Below the pieces are notes generated by a model that was not told where the DNA came from, did no database searches, and saw only the letters and a program-made list of their open reading frames with translations. A stretch of DNA of 64,000 nt from Ruminiclostridium sufflavum DSM 19573 (GTDB taxonomy: Bacteria; Bacillota; Clostridia; Acetivibrionales; DSM-1351). The stretch spans positions 1-64,000 of the forward strand of contig NZ_QKMR01000003.1 in NCBI RefSeq assembly GCF_003208175.1, read 5' to 3'. The position numbers and the translations under genes are program-made. Each line of letters begins with the position of its first letter. Position 1 is the stretch's first letter. Positions 34,333-44,121 of the stretch are shown piece after piece.

Positions 34333-36675
34333 ATGAGAAAAAGATTAATAGCCGGAAGTATTCTATCCCTGACTATTACTATTTTATCGGGAATTATACT
34401 GCCTGCATCAGGCCAGTCTACGGACATACCTGTACAGGAAAGCACCGCCGTGCAAAATACTCAAAGCAGCGAGGTATATCTATATTTAGGAAGTCCTCTT
34501 ATACTGTCACAGGACAAAATATCTCCTCTTGATCCTGTAAATCTCGATGTTGCAGCCACAGTTGCCGACAATCGCACCTTGGTGCCTCTTGCCGCATTAT
34601 CGGAGTATTTCAAAGCTGAAGTCAGCTATAACAGTGCAGAAAGGAATGCAGTAATTGATTACAAAGGCAAGCAGTATCTATTCCCGATCGGTGAAAAAAA
34701 ATATATTATAAGGGCAGGCTCAGCCGAAAATGAAATTCCTATGGACACCGAAACCTCTGTTCTGAACCAGAGGGCTATGGTTCCATTAAAGGTAGTATGC
34801 GAAGACATACTTGGAAAAAAGGCTACCTACCATGATAAAATAATTGCAATAGGTGATAAAGAAATTAATCTGAGAGAAAACAAAGAGCTTACAGCCAACA
34901 TAAAGCTAAAAATTGGTTCGGCATTAAAGGCACAGTCGCTTGAGCAGATAAAATCAATTATGTCCCAGTCATATATACGCCGCGACTATGCAGCCGCAGT
35001 TACCAATGCTCTGGATTCTGGCAACGCCAAATCTGCTGCCATCGCTGAAAGCGATTCCACACAGGCAGAAGCCCCTGCTGTCTCTGAAGACTATTCTGCA
35101 ACCAACACACAGGTACAGGGAATTGATGAGGCTGATATTGTTAAGACAGACGGAAAGTATATTTATATAGCCGGAAACAATGCTGTCCGCATAGTCAGTA
35201 CTGATAGCAGCGGAAGCCTAAAGGATATTTCCTCTGTCAGAATGCCACAGAATAAGACGCTGTCTGAAATATACATTGACGGCGACCGCCTTGTTTTGAT
35301 GGGAAGCCGGTATGAAACTGAAAGTCAGAATCAACCCGTCCCTGAGCAGAAATCTGAATCCCCGGCATTGGAAAAAGACCTTGTGATTAATAATGATATA
35401 GCTATAGACTCCAAGATGTCTATGCCCTACAGATACAAAAGCTACAGCTTTATAGATGTATATGATATTACAGATCATCTGAATCCTAAGTTCGTCAAAA
35501 GCCATGAAATGGAAGGCAATTATCAATCCAGCCGCAAAAATGGTGACATCGTCTATCTGATAACAAATACATACGTATATGACGGTATAGTCCTCCCCCT
35601 TATGAGGGATACTGCGGCAGGAGACAAGACGGTGTCTTTGCCCATTAAAGATATAATGATAATGCCGGATTGCCAGTCCTCGGGATATTTAATTGTATCT
35701 GCGGTCAATATTAAAAATAATGAAAAAGCTCAGACAGAAGCTATTTCCACCTCCGGACATATTACCTATATGAATGATTCATCACTCTATCTGGCTGGTA
35801 ATGACTACACCGGGCAAACTATAATAACAAAATTTAATATTGACGGAATGAACATAGGATATGCAGGCTCCGGCAAGATAAGCGGCTATATATTAAATCA
35901 ATTCTCCATGGATGAATATAACGGTTATTTCAGGGCAGCTACCACCTGGAATAATGAGAATAGCCTGTTTATACTTGATAATTCTCTCAATGTATGCGGC
36001 TCTCTAACCGGCCTGGCAAAGGATGAGCAGATATATTCCGTCCGTTTCATGGGAGATAAGGGCTATATAGTAACCTATAGAACAATGGACCCCTTATTTG
36101 TATTTGATTTGTCTGACCCCAAAAACCCCAAAGTGACAGGCGAGCTAAAAATACCCGGCTTCAGCAATTATCTGCATCCTGTGGGAGAAAATTTGATTTT
36201 AGGTATCGGACGTGATACCTATGAAATATATAAAAAAGATTCCTCCGGTAAAGATATTGTAGTCGGAACAAGACAGGGCGGAATCAAGCTGTCTTTATTT
36301 GATGTATCTGACACGGGCAAGCCGGAAGAAATCTCAAGCTATGTGCTCGGCGATTCAGGCAGTTATTCCGATGCCTTTTACAACCACAAGGCTGTGATGT
36401 TTAATTATATTAATAATAACGTTGCTTTTGATGCCTATATTAACGATATTTCAAATAAAAACAGCCAAGGGGCGGCAGTCTTTAATATAGCCAACGGTGA
36501 AATAAAGCTCAGAGGAATTTTAGATTATATACAGCCAGAGGTCTACGGCTCCTATATACCATATGGCCGCAGAATCTTATATATCGGTGATGAGCTTTAC
36601 TATATACAGGATGGAATTGTGTCCTCGTACAATTATAAGACATTGGAAAAAATAGATACCTTAATGCTAAAGTAA
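34333..36675 (+). CDS. Secreted beta-propeller protein with copper-amine-oxidase-N domain
   Basis: 780 aa. Signal peptide about 1-27. A copper amine oxidase N-terminal-like (stalk) domain covers about 55-180 (NRTLVPLAALSEYF, RAMVPLKVVCEDIL). A linker precedes a C-terminal beta-propeller of the Beta_propel family from about residue 255 (TQVQGIDEADIVKTDGKYIY to the end). Such proteins are common in Clostridia and probably sit in the cell envelope. No catalytic site is known. Repeat R2 begins at its stop codon. Confidence 0.88.
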   Translation: MRKRLIAGSILSLTITILSGIILPASGQSTDIPVQESTAVQNTQSSEVYLYLGSPLILSQDKISPLDPVNLDVAATVADNRTLVPLAALSEYFKAEVSYNSAERNAVIDYKGKQYLFPIGEKKYIIRAGSAENEIPMDTETSVLNQRAMVPLKVVCEDILGKKATYHDKIIAIGDKEINLRENKELTANIKLKIGSALKAQSLEQIKSIMSQSYIRRDYAAAVTNALDSGNAKSAAIAESDSTQAEAPAVSEDYSATNTQVQGIDEADIVKTDGKYIYIAGNNAVRIVSTDSSGSLKDISSVRMPQNKTLSEIYIDGDRLVLMGSRYETESQNQPVPEQKSESPALEKDLVINNDIAIDSKMSMPYRYKSYSFIDVYDITDHLNPKFVKSHEMEGNYQSSRKNGDIVYLITNTYVYDGIVLPLMRDTAAGDKTVSLPIKDIMIMPDCQSSGYLIVSAVNIKNNEKAQTEAISTSGHITYMNDSSLYLAGNDYTGQTIITKFNIDGMNIGYAGSGKISGYILNQFSMDEYNGYFRAATTWNNENSLFILDNSLNVCGSLTGLAKDEQIYSVRFMGDKGYIVTYRTMDPLFVFDLSDPKNPKVTGELKIPGFSNYLHPVGENLILGIGRDTYEIYKKDSSGKDIVVGTRQGGIKLSLFDVSDTGKPEEISSYVLGDSGSYSDAFYNHKAVMFNYINNNVAFDAYINDISNKNSQGAAVFNIANGEIKLRGILDYIQPEVYGSYIPYGRRILYIGDELYYIQDGIVSSYNYKTLEKIDTLMLK

Positions 36676-36710
36676 ATTACTATCGGCTAAATAAACAATG
36701 ATATCATAAC
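36671..36710. repeat. Dispersed repeat copy R2
   Basis: Reads AGTAAATTACTATCGGCTAA then ATAAACAATGATATC. It overlaps the stop codon of the beta-propeller gene and continues into a GC-richer hairpin region with GGCCTTAAGCC and ending CCGGCTTGAAAGC near 36785. Confidence 0.6.
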
Positions 36711-36968
36711 CGGTTACATTGGGTCTTGAAGGCCTTAAGCCTCCTGAAAAAGCCTGCAAGCCCATTGATAGCCGGCTTGAAAGCAATATTCACCTAAAAT
36801 TTTTAACAATAATTATTGCTCAACTTTTTCAGTTAAAAATTATAGAATTTTTTATTTTTAGTATATTTTTATATTCTTACTTCCATAACTTATCAGAATA
36901 ATAAATACGTATAAAGAAAAAAATATACTGTAGTTAAAATATCTGTATCAAAGAAAGGATAATTTACT

Positions 36969-37328
36969 ATGGAAAAGGTAGAGTATAAAGAAAGATCCAG
37001 TGTTGGGCAGTTTTTATTGCGTTTAGTGGTTGGAGCGGTTGTTTTGGCAATTACAGCATTTTTTACGCCCGGATTTACAATTTCATCCTGGCTTTCGCTT
37101 GCAATTGCCGCTATTGTTCTGGCTGTACTGGATATGCTTGTGAATATGATTTCCGGCATAAATGCGGCGCCGTTTGGAAGAGGAATATCCGGCTTTGTAC
37201 TGGCTGCTGTTATTATTTATGCCATCAAGTTTATTGTTCCGGGATATAATATAACAATTTTAGGTGCTTTAATCGGTGCTGTTATCTATGGAATAGTAGA
37301 TGCTATAATTCCCGGACGCGCAATGTAG
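36969..37328 (+). CDS. Phage-holin superfamily IV (YvlD-like) membrane protein
   Basis: 119 aa with four hydrophobic segments (about 17-36, 40-60, 72-92, 95-115). The PF04020-type pattern includes FTPGFTISSWLSLAIAAIVL and AIIPGRAM at the end. Despite the family name these are usually chromosomal envelope-stress proteins. Clear SD (GAAAGGAT) and a terminator directly after it, so it is monocistronic. Confidence 0.82.
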   Translation: MEKVEYKERSSVGQFLLRLVVGAVVLAITAFFTPGFTISSWLSLAIAAIVLAVLDMLVNMISGINAAPFGRGISGFVLAAVIIYAIKFIVPGYNITILGALIGAVIYGIVDAIIPGRAM

Positions 37329-37349
37329 CCTTCACTTAATAGTTTTCTT

Positions 37350-37376
37350 GGGACTGCTGCAAAAATGCACAGTCCC
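37350..37376 (+). terminator. Terminator of the YvlD-like gene
   Basis: GGGACTG and CAGTCCC arms with an inner TGC/GCA extension, followed by ATTTAGTTTT. Confidence 0.75.
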
Positions 37377-37974
37377 ATTTAGTTTTAGCAATATAAATAC
37401 CGGCAAAAAAAATGTCCCACTAAGGGGACAGAAATCAGTGTATTAATTGAATCAGTTTGCCGTTAATATAAGTATTCCCTTTTGTATGCATTTAAACCTT
37501 TATTTTCCAATTTATTTTTCAAGCTTTCTATTTTCTTATTAATTCTTATAGTTCCAAAAATAAGTCTGAATTCAGTTACCCATCAGATTTATTCTATTAA
37601 CTTATTAGAATAAGTCTTTGAGCTGTAAAATTAACCAGCAAAACGGATTAATTTATTAATATGTATATAAAACCGGTAAATTCAGGCAATAATAAAATAA
37701 AGGCCTGATTTTTGATATAGCTCCGATTTTGGATGCCTTCACCCTGATTATATCATATGCAGCTATATAAATAATTTTTCTTTTTTCTGTAAAAGTATTG
37801 CATCATTATCTCAACAATGGTATAAAACAAGTAAAGGATTATCCTTGTAACATTAATTTAATTATTTTCCCAATGGTTTAATCTCAGATAAATTGTTTAA
37901 TACATATTCGCCCGAAAACGTAGGTTTAATCCTTAAATCTAATTTTTATAAAAGGAGAACGGTGGTATTAACTA
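37377..37974. other. 598-bp non-coding region before the M23 peptidase gene
   Basis: Strongly AT-rich. A small TGTCCC-ACTAAG-GGGACA hairpin lies near 37410. I looked for a ydaO (c-di-AMP) or GEMM (c-di-GMP) riboswitch, frequent before cell-wall hydrolase genes, and saw neither. A long leader or distant promoter may be present. Confidence 0.3.
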
Positions 37975-38913
37975 ATGAAAGTCTCAAGTATTATTAAAAA
38001 GCTGAATAAGACATACTCTATTGTTATTATTCCAAACAGTAACGATTCAGTTAAAAGATATTCTCTTAAAGCACCCTTTGCCAAAATATTGCTTACATTA
38101 CTTATAGTGTTTTCAGTTTCAATTACGGTATATCTCATTAACTATTCACAGAAGAGTGCTCAAATGCAGGAAATAAGCAGAGAAGAGCTGCAGCAGCAAA
38201 TACAGACCTTATCATTATCACTCATAAAACAAAACGAAGCCTTATCGGCAAGCAATAATCATATTCAAGAATTGCAGTCAAGGGCTGCGGCCGACAAAGA
38301 CAAAATTGACGAGTTTACAAAAATGTATAAGGAAATAGCAGATAACTATATTTCAAAATCCAGCAGAGGTACTTCTTCAAAAAACGTAAGCATAAGTCAG
38401 ACAGGCATGGATTTGATTAAATTGAATAATGTCGTTGAAAAATTGAATGAAAACTTTAACAATGACGGTCAATTGCTGTCAGAGCTCAAAAATTCAAAAA
38501 CTGACCTTGAAAAGATTGTTGACGCAATTCCTACATTAGCACCTGCTTCAGGAAAAATCGGGTCACCCTTTGGCATACGTATGCATCCTATAAAAAAAGT
38601 AAAAATAGCCCATGACGGTGTGGATATATCCTCCTCAAGCGGTGATCCCATTCTCGCATCTGCTTCAGGTGTAGTTGAATATGCAGGATATTCAAACGGA
38701 TATGGCTACAATGTCATAATTGATCACAAAAACGGCTTTCGTACAATATACGCACATTCCTCAAAGCTATTGGTTAAAAAAGGAGACAGCATTGACAAAG
38801 GACAAAAAATTGCATTGGTGGGAAGTACCGGCTTAAGTACAGGCCCTCATCTGCATTTTGAAATAAGAATCGGCAACACCCCTGTTGACCCGACTCTGTA
38901 TGTTGATTTTTAA
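37975..38913 (+). CDS. M23 metallopeptidase with N-terminal membrane anchor and coiled coil
   Basis: 312 aa. Cytoplasmic start, membrane helix at about 36-58, a coiled coil at about 60-120, and a LytM/M23 domain from about residue 185. Zinc ligands are visible in HDGVDISS and HLHFEIR; GSPFGIRMHPI and NGFRTIYAHSSKL complete the pattern. It should cut peptide cross-links of peptidoglycan. Followed by the bactofilin gene after 37 bp, a classic pairing in which bactofilin scaffolds the hydrolase to shape the cell. Confidence 0.92.
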   Translation: MKVSSIIKKLNKTYSIVIIPNSNDSVKRYSLKAPFAKILLTLLIVFSVSITVYLINYSQKSAQMQEISREELQQQIQTLSLSLIKQNEALSASNNHIQELQSRAAADKDKIDEFTKMYKEIADNYISKSSRGTSSKNVSISQTGMDLIKLNNVVEKLNENFNNDGQLLSELKNSKTDLEKIVDAIPTLAPASGKIGSPFGIRMHPIKKVKIAHDGVDISSSSGDPILASASGVVEYAGYSNGYGYNVIIDHKNGFRTIYAHSSKLLVKKGDSIDKGQKIALVGSTGLSTGPHLHFEIRIGNTPVDPTLYVDF

Positions 38914-38950
38914 ATTCAAAATTAATAGATTATCTAAAGGAGGAAAAACA

Positions 38951-39382
38951 TTGTTTAATAGGCAGACAGATTTCGAAAAAGCAACCTTTGACACCTTAAT
39001 AGGTTCAAATACAGATTTAATAGGTGATATTAATTCTAAAGGCATTATACGAATAGATGGCAAGGTAACCGGAAATATATCCGTACAGGGTGATCTCTTT
39101 ATAGGTGAAGCTGCTTACATCAAGGGCAATGTTACCGCATCAAATATACATATTGCCGGCAGCATTGACGGAGATGTATCTTCTTCAGGTCTTCTTAAGC
39201 TTCTCTCTACGGCAAAGCTGATTGGTGATATACAGGTAAAAACCTTTATCTGCGACGAGGGCAGTATTTTTGACGGGAATTGCAAAATGCTTGAAAATCA
39301 ATCCTCAAAGTCTATTCTTATGGGCAAAAAAAAGGAATACAAAAAAAGCTCTGCAATTGATGAGGAGCAATCTGAAAATTAA
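38951..39382 (+). CDS. Bactofilin (polymer-forming cytoskeletal protein)
   Basis: 143 aa. The central right-handed beta-helix is built of short repeats (IIRIDGKVTGNISVQGDLFI, YIKGNVTASNIHIAGSIDGD). Tails are charged and disordered. I choose the TTG at 38951 because AAAGGAGG lies 7 nt before it; upstream codons run back into the M23 gene. Polymerises without nucleotide and probably positions the adjacent M23 peptidase. Confidence 0.9.
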   Translation: MFNRQTDFEKATFDTLIGSNTDLIGDINSKGIIRIDGKVTGNISVQGDLFIGEAAYIKGNVTASNIHIAGSIDGDVSSSGLLKLLSTAKLIGDIQVKTFICDEGSIFDGNCKMLENQSSKSILMGKKKEYKKSSAIDEEQSEN

Positions 39383-39400
39383 TGTTTTTATCCTGTCGGA

Positions 39401-39437
39401 AATACTCCATTTCATAAGAGGCATGAAATGGAGTATT
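39401..39437 (+). terminator. Strong terminator after bactofilin
   Basis: 15-bp perfect arms AATACTCCATTTCAT and ATGAAATGGAGTATT with a 7-nt loop and a T run. Ends the M23-bactofilin operon. Confidence 0.9.
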
Positions 39438-39625
39438 TTTACGGAAAAAATCACAAAGCACAAGGCAGGTCTGCTCAAAAGTACTTAGACCCAGCTGTGC
39501 TAAAAGCCTGATTAAAAGCCTTATCCGCCCTTAAAAATCAGTGATTGCGGTCTCAATATTCAATTAGCCTTAGCCTTTGAGCCTTAACTGACTCTAGCAA
39601 AAATTATGCATTTGAATGTATTTGT

Positions 39626-39634
39626 GGTATAATG
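39626..39634 (+). promoter_or_regulatory. Extended -10 promoter of the PBP1A gene
   Basis: TGG-TATAAT, an extended -10 element with a weak -35, 96 bp before the start codon. Upstream, 39455-39600 has several self-complementary arms (AGCACA/TGTGCT enclosing GGTCT/AGACC) without a gene. Confidence 0.45.
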
Positions 39635-39729
39635 TTTTGGGCAAATATATTATTTATTTCCGTTATTCAGCTTAAAATTGGATATAGTATCGTATATATT
39701 TGTATGATTTCGGTTTATGGAGGTTATGT

Positions 39730-42231
39730 ATGAAATCTAAAGAAAATACTGCTGCTGGCAGAAGTGAGCAAAACAAGAAAAAGAAAAAAAAGAGTACATA
39801 CTCGCTGTTTGCTCTTGCTGTTATAAAAACAGTAGTTATTATTTTTATATCCATCGGATGTACCTTTGCAGGTATATTGGGTGGAGCTTGTCTTGGTTAT
39901 ATAAAAAGTGCGGATGCTATAACACCTGATCAACTTGAGTTAACTAAGCTCACTTCTTTTATATATGATAAAGACGGGGCTGAGCTGACTCAAATCAAAG
40001 GAAGTGAAAACAGAGTTTTAGTTGTGCATTCAGAAATACCCGACAACCTGAGAAACGCATTTATAGCAATAGAGGATAAGAATTTTTATAATCATGGCGG
40101 CGTTGACAGCAAGAGATTTATAAAGGCTGCCATAAGCTATATAATTCATTTCGGTGATGCTTCCTTCGGCGGCAGTACAATTACACAGCAATTAGTTAAA
40201 AATATTACCGGAAACCAGGATTCCACAATAAAAAGAAAGGTGCAGGAGGCCTGGCAGGCAATGCAGCTTGAACGAAACCTGTCAAAAGATCAGATACTTG
40301 ATAATTATATGAATCGTATTACTACAGGTTCAGGCTGCTATGGAGTACAGGCAGCTGCAAGAAAGTTTTTTAATAAAGATGTAAAGGATTTGTCACTTGC
40401 GGAATGTGCAAGCATTGCAGGTGTTACAAAATCCCCCGGATATTATGATCCTACTCTTAGTGAAGGCAACAAAAAAAACAACAAGGAGCGGCAGGAAACT
40501 ATTTTGCAGGCAATGCTCGATCAAGGAAAAATAACCCAGAATGAATATAATGAAGCTATTGGAGAAGAGCTTAAAATATATAAGAAGGATACTGATGAAA
40601 ATGTTTCTTCCAGCAATGTTCAGAGCTATTTTGTTGATTATGTTCTGACTCAGGTACAGAAGGACTTGATGGAAAAATACAATATATCGGGTGATGCCGC
40701 TAACATAAAAATTTACAATGGCGGTTTAAAAATATATACAACACAGGACACCAAAATTCAGAAGGTAATGAACGAAGAATTTACAAATATAGAGAACTTC
40801 CCTGCGAACGCTAAAATCAGCAACCCTGATATGCAGGCTCAGGGGGCTATGCTTATTTTAGATCCTTATACCGGACAAATACGAGGCATGTATGGCGCAT
40901 ATGGAGCTAAAAAGGGCAATTTCACGCTGAACAGAGCCACCTCAATGAAAAGACAGCCCGGTTCCAGCTTTAAACCGATCGCAGTTTATGGCCCTGCCAT
41001 AGATTTAGGCTTAATAACACCTGCAACTGTTGTTGATGATGTTCCGATTTACCTTGACCCACAACATCCTACCACCCCCTATCCAAAAAACTCGGAATCC
41101 ACATTTAAAGGGCTTTCAACAATAAGAACCGGTATAAAAAGCTCTATAAACGTAGTGGCGGCAAAGGTCTTTATGGACTATCTGGGTGCTGATAAATCCA
41201 TTGAATATTTAAAAAAGGCAAATATAGACAGATCAAAAGAAGGTTATGTATCAATGGCTCTCGGCGGTTTGAATGAAGGCGTGAATCCTTTGCTTATGTC
41301 AGCCGCATATGTACCCTTTGTCAATGACGGTGTTTATCTTGAGCCTATTTCATATACAAAGGTAACTGACGAAAGCGGAAATGTTATCCTTGATAAAACT
41401 CAGGCACAGCAAAAAAATATTGTCTACAAGGAAACAACGGCCTTTCTTATGACCAGTATGATGAGAGATGTTGTAACCGCCGGTACAGCAGCATCAAACG
41501 GATTAGGAACCGTTAAAAATTCCGCTGGCAAGGTCATCCCGACGGCCGGAAAAACAGGTACGACAAACGACAACTATGATAAATGGTTCGTTGGCTTTTC
41601 TCCTTATTACGTTGGAGCCAGCTGGTATGGCTACAACAATCCTAAATCATTAAAATCCTCTGAGTATTATCAGGCTCTGAAAATGTGGAATAAAGTAATG
41701 AATAGGATACATTCGGATTTAGAGGTCAAGGACTTCAAGCAGCCGGATGGAATAGTAAAAAAATCCATATGCATATACTCTGGAAAATTGCCGGGCAAGT
41801 ACTGCAGTCAGGATCCCCGAGGCAATGCCATCAGAACAGAATACTTTGCAAAAGGTACGGAGCCTACGGACACCTGTGATGTTCATGTACTGGCAAAAGT
41901 AGATACCACAAGCAAGGATATATACGGCAGACCTTTGCTTGCAACCCAATACTGCCCGGAATCTGCAGTACAGGAAAAAGTATTTATTCAGAGACCTGTG
42001 CCGTACCTTCCGAAAGATACGTCTTTAGTATCAAAAATTCTGGATTGGATGTATGAACTGCCTCAAGGTGAGTATTGTACCAAACACAATGCGTCTAATG
42101 TTGTCGGTCCGCCTGCCGGCTCCGTCAGCACAGGAAGCAGCGAAGCTTCTCACGGAAATCAGGGCGGAACAGGAATAGACTCTCCACTGCCTCCTTTGCA
42201 GGATGATAACGGATCAGATGTGATACCTTGA
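39730..42231 (+). CDS. Class A penicillin-binding protein (PBP1A-type)
   Basis: 833 aa bifunctional peptidoglycan synthase. Lys-rich cytoplasmic start, one membrane helix (about 26-52), glycosyltransferase GT51 domain (about 75-260, with AIEDKNFYNHGG and GGSTITQQL). The transpeptidase domain has SSFKP, SSIN and KTGTT. Thr/Ser/Gly-rich C-terminal tail. Start at 39730 fixed by GGAGG 6 nt upstream. Functions with the upstream M23/bactofilin genes in wall growth. Confidence 0.95.
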   Translation: MKSKENTAAGRSEQNKKKKKKSTYSLFALAVIKTVVIIFISIGCTFAGILGGACLGYIKSADAITPDQLELTKLTSFIYDKDGAELTQIKGSENRVLVVHSEIPDNLRNAFIAIEDKNFYNHGGVDSKRFIKAAISYIIHFGDASFGGSTITQQLVKNITGNQDSTIKRKVQEAWQAMQLERNLSKDQILDNYMNRITTGSGCYGVQAAARKFFNKDVKDLSLAECASIAGVTKSPGYYDPTLSEGNKKNNKERQETILQAMLDQGKITQNEYNEAIGEELKIYKKDTDENVSSSNVQSYFVDYVLTQVQKDLMEKYNISGDAANIKIYNGGLKIYTTQDTKIQKVMNEEFTNIENFPANAKISNPDMQAQGAMLILDPYTGQIRGMYGAYGAKKGNFTLNRATSMKRQPGSSFKPIAVYGPAIDLGLITPATVVDDVPIYLDPQHPTTPYPKNSESTFKGLSTIRTGIKSSINVVAAKVFMDYLGADKSIEYLKKANIDRSKEGYVSMALGGLNEGVNPLLMSAAYVPFVNDGVYLEPISYTKVTDESGNVILDKTQAQQKNIVYKETTAFLMTSMMRDVVTAGTAASNGLGTVKNSAGKVIPTAGKTGTTNDNYDKWFVGFSPYYVGASWYGYNNPKSLKSSEYYQALKMWNKVMNRIHSDLEVKDFKQPDGIVKKSICIYSGKLPGKYCSQDPRGNAIRTEYFAKGTEPTDTCDVHVLAKVDTTSKDIYGRPLLATQYCPESAVQEKVFIQRPVPYLPKDTSLVSKILDWMYELPQGEYCTKHNASNVVGPPAGSVSTGSSEASHGNQGGTGIDSPLPPLQDDNGSDVIP

Positions 42232-42249
42232 TAAACGCTTGATATTAAT

Positions 42250-42297
42250 AAAAAGTGCATCGAAAGGACATAAAACAGTCCTTTCGATGCACTTTTT
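42250..42297. terminator. Bidirectional terminator between PBP1A and proB
   Basis: 20-bp perfect arms beginning AAAAAGTGCATCG and ending CGATGCACTTTTT around an 8-nt loop. Serves convergent genes on both strands. Confidence 0.95.
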
Positions 42298-42325
42298 AAT
42301 TATAAGAAAAGCTGTAAATGTAATA

Positions 42326-43165
42326 CTATAAACGTGAAGAATTCTTCTTACCGGCTCCCACAAATACTGTGCCGATATCCTGTCCATTAATTATATCCAT
42401 AATTATTTCAGGATTGCTGCCGTTTGTCAAAACCACATTAACACCTGATTTTGTCGCAATTTTTGCCGCCTTCAGCTTTGTGACCATCCCTCCGGTCCCT
42501 CTCTTTGTTCCGGCTCCTTCTGCACACAGCTCAATATCGGGAGTTATTTCGTTAATAACAGACAGCATTTTTGAATCAGGATTTTTCCTTGGATCCGAAT
42601 CAAAAAAGCCATCTATATCAGACAATATAATAAGCAAATCTGCATTTATAAGCTTGGCAACAAGCGCAGACAAGGTGTCATTCTCACTGAAGGTATCACT
42701 TTGCCCTACCTTCAGCTCAACAATTGATACAGAATCATTTTCATTTACTATCGGTACAATCTCCTTTTCAAGCAATGTTTCAAAGGTATTTACCACATTT
42801 TCACGGCAATTACTGTCACTCATTATATCCCGGGTCAACAAAATCTGAGCAACCGTATGTCCGTACTCCGAAAAGAATTTACTGTACATATGCATCAGCT
42901 CACACTGTCCGACAGCAGCTACAGCCTGCTTTTCCCGTATTGTCTTCGGTCTCTCCGGCAGCTTCAGCTTATCAACTCCCACACCGATAGCTCCGGAGGT
43001 CACAAGTATAACCTCCTTGCCCTGATTGGACAAATCGGAAATAATTCTCACCAGCTTATCTATCCGGGTAAAATTTATCTTACCTGTATCATAGGTCAAT
43101 GTGGATGTTCCCACCTTAATAACTATTCTCTGTGAATCCTTTAAATATTCTCTTTTGAAGCCCAT
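42326..43165 (-). CDS. proB: Glutamate 5-kinase
   Basis: 279 aa amino-acid kinase fold: IVIKVGTSTLTYD at the start, VILVTSGAIGVGVDKL, NENDSVS, and GTGGMVTKLKAAKIA. It makes gamma-glutamyl phosphate, the first step of proline synthesis. It ends after the kinase domain, so the C-terminal PUA domain of the E. coli enzyme (367 aa) is missing, as in many clostridial forms. proA is not next to it. Start 43165 chosen for GGAGG 5 nt upstream. Confidence 0.92.
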   Translation of the reverse strand: MGFKREYLKDSQRIVIKVGTSTLTYDTGKINFTRIDKLVRIISDLSNQGKEVILVTSGAIGVGVDKLKLPERPKTIREKQAVAAVGQCELMHMYSKFFSEYGHTVAQILLTRDIMSDSNCRENVVNTFETLLEKEIVPIVNENDSVSIVELKVGQSDTFSENDTLSALVAKLINADLLIILSDIDGFFDSDPRKNPDSKMLSVINEITPDIELCAEGAGTKRGTGGMVTKLKAAKIATKSGVNVVLTNGSNPEIIMDIINGQDIGTVFVGAGKKNSSRL

Positions 43166-43201
43166 TTTAACCTCCGTTTGAACGATGTCCCATATGAATA
43201 A

Positions 43202-43240
43202 GGTCAATTACTATCTGCTGTATAAACGATATAAATATCG
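43202..43240. repeat. Dispersed repeat copy R3
   Basis: Begins GTCAATTACTATCTGCTGTA, then TAAACGATATAAATATCG, which forms a small palindrome. The element is closed at 43275-43283 by GTAATTGAC, the inverse of its opening GTCAATTAC. Confidence 0.55.
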
Positions 43241-43314
43241 TCTCGAATTTCTTCTGTCGAGAAGGCTTGAACCGTAATTGACTTTCGTTATAAACTGTAC
43301 ACCGGTAATTTAAC

Positions 43315-43352
43315 AAAAAAGTATATAACAATAAAATATTATATACTTTTTT
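43315..43352 (-). terminator. Terminator of the arabinose operon
   Basis: Arms AAAAAAGTATATAA and TTATATACTTTTTT (14 bp) with a 10-nt loop, 36 bp after the araD stop. Confidence 0.8.
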
Positions 43353-43388
43353 AAGCTTTTTTTCTATATTTGAATAGATATCTTTTAT

Positions 43389-44090
43389 CTATTTTTGCCC
43401 ATAATATGAATTTGAGCCATTCTTGCGAAAATAATGCTTGTTCAGCAGCTCCCGCTGCATAGGTTTAATATCCGGATTCATCATCTGACTATGCCATGCC
43501 ATAAAAGCTAATTCCTCGAGTACAACAGCATTATGAACTGCATTGCCCGCATTTGTCCCCCATGTAAAAGGGCCGTGGCTGTATACTACAACCGCTGGAA
43601 TATCGTCCTCATTTTTATCTGCAAAGGTTTCCGCAATCACATTTCCGGTTTCTAATTCATAATGTCCGGGGTCTCCGTCTATTTCTTCCGGAGTCATCCT
43701 TCTTGTACATGGAATCTCTCCATAAAAATAATCTCCGTGGGTTGTGCCAAGAGCCGGAATTCCTAAACCTGCCTGTGCATAAACAGTGGCCCATCTGCTG
43801 TGAGTGTGCACTACACCGCCGATATTAGGAAATGTACGATACAAAACCAGATGCGTGGCTGTGTCGGAGGATGGCTTCAAGGCACCTTCCACCTGCCAGC
43901 CGGTGTCTATGTCAATAACAGCCATATCCTCTGCTTTCAGCCTTTCATATTCCACACCGGAAGGTTTTATGACAACAAGTCCGCCTTGCCGGTCTATACC
44001 TGACACATTTCCCCATGTAAAAGTAACAAGTCCATGTCCGGGCAGCAGTAAATTAGCTTCTAAAACTTCCTTTTTCAATGCTTCAAGCAT
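43389..44090 (-). CDS. araD: L-ribulose-5-phosphate 4-epimerase
   Basis: 233 aa class II aldolase/epimerase. Zinc-binding His residues in [12 protein letters not shown] and near the C-terminus ([12 protein letters not shown]). GNVSGID and KPSGVEY bind the phosphate. Converts L-ribulose 5-phosphate to D-xylulose 5-phosphate. Third gene of an araB-araA-araD operon, 31 bp after araA. Confidence 0.96.
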   Translation of the reverse strand: MLEALKKEVLEANLLLPGHGLVTFTWGNVSGIDRQGGLVVIKPSGVEYERLKAEDMAVIDIDTGWQVEGALKPSSDTATHLVLYRTFPNIGGVVHTHSRWATVYAQAGLGIPALGTTHGDYFYGEIPCTRRMTPEEIDGDPGHYELETGNVIAETFADKNEDDIPAVVVYSHGPFTWGTNAGNAVHNAVVLEELAFMAWHSQMMNPDIKPMQRELLNKHYFRKNGSNSYYGQK

Positions 44091-44121
44091 AATTTTCCAT
44101 CCTCCTTGAACTTTTAGACTA

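Noticed and set aside
37377-37974. Riboswitch before the M23 peptidase gene
   Set aside because: No conserved core of c-di-AMP or c-di-GMP riboswitches could be found in the region.
39455-39600. tRNA-like or riboswitch fold in the PBP1A leader
   Set aside because: Some nested arms exist but no T-arm, anticodon stem or known aptamer core; too weak to call.
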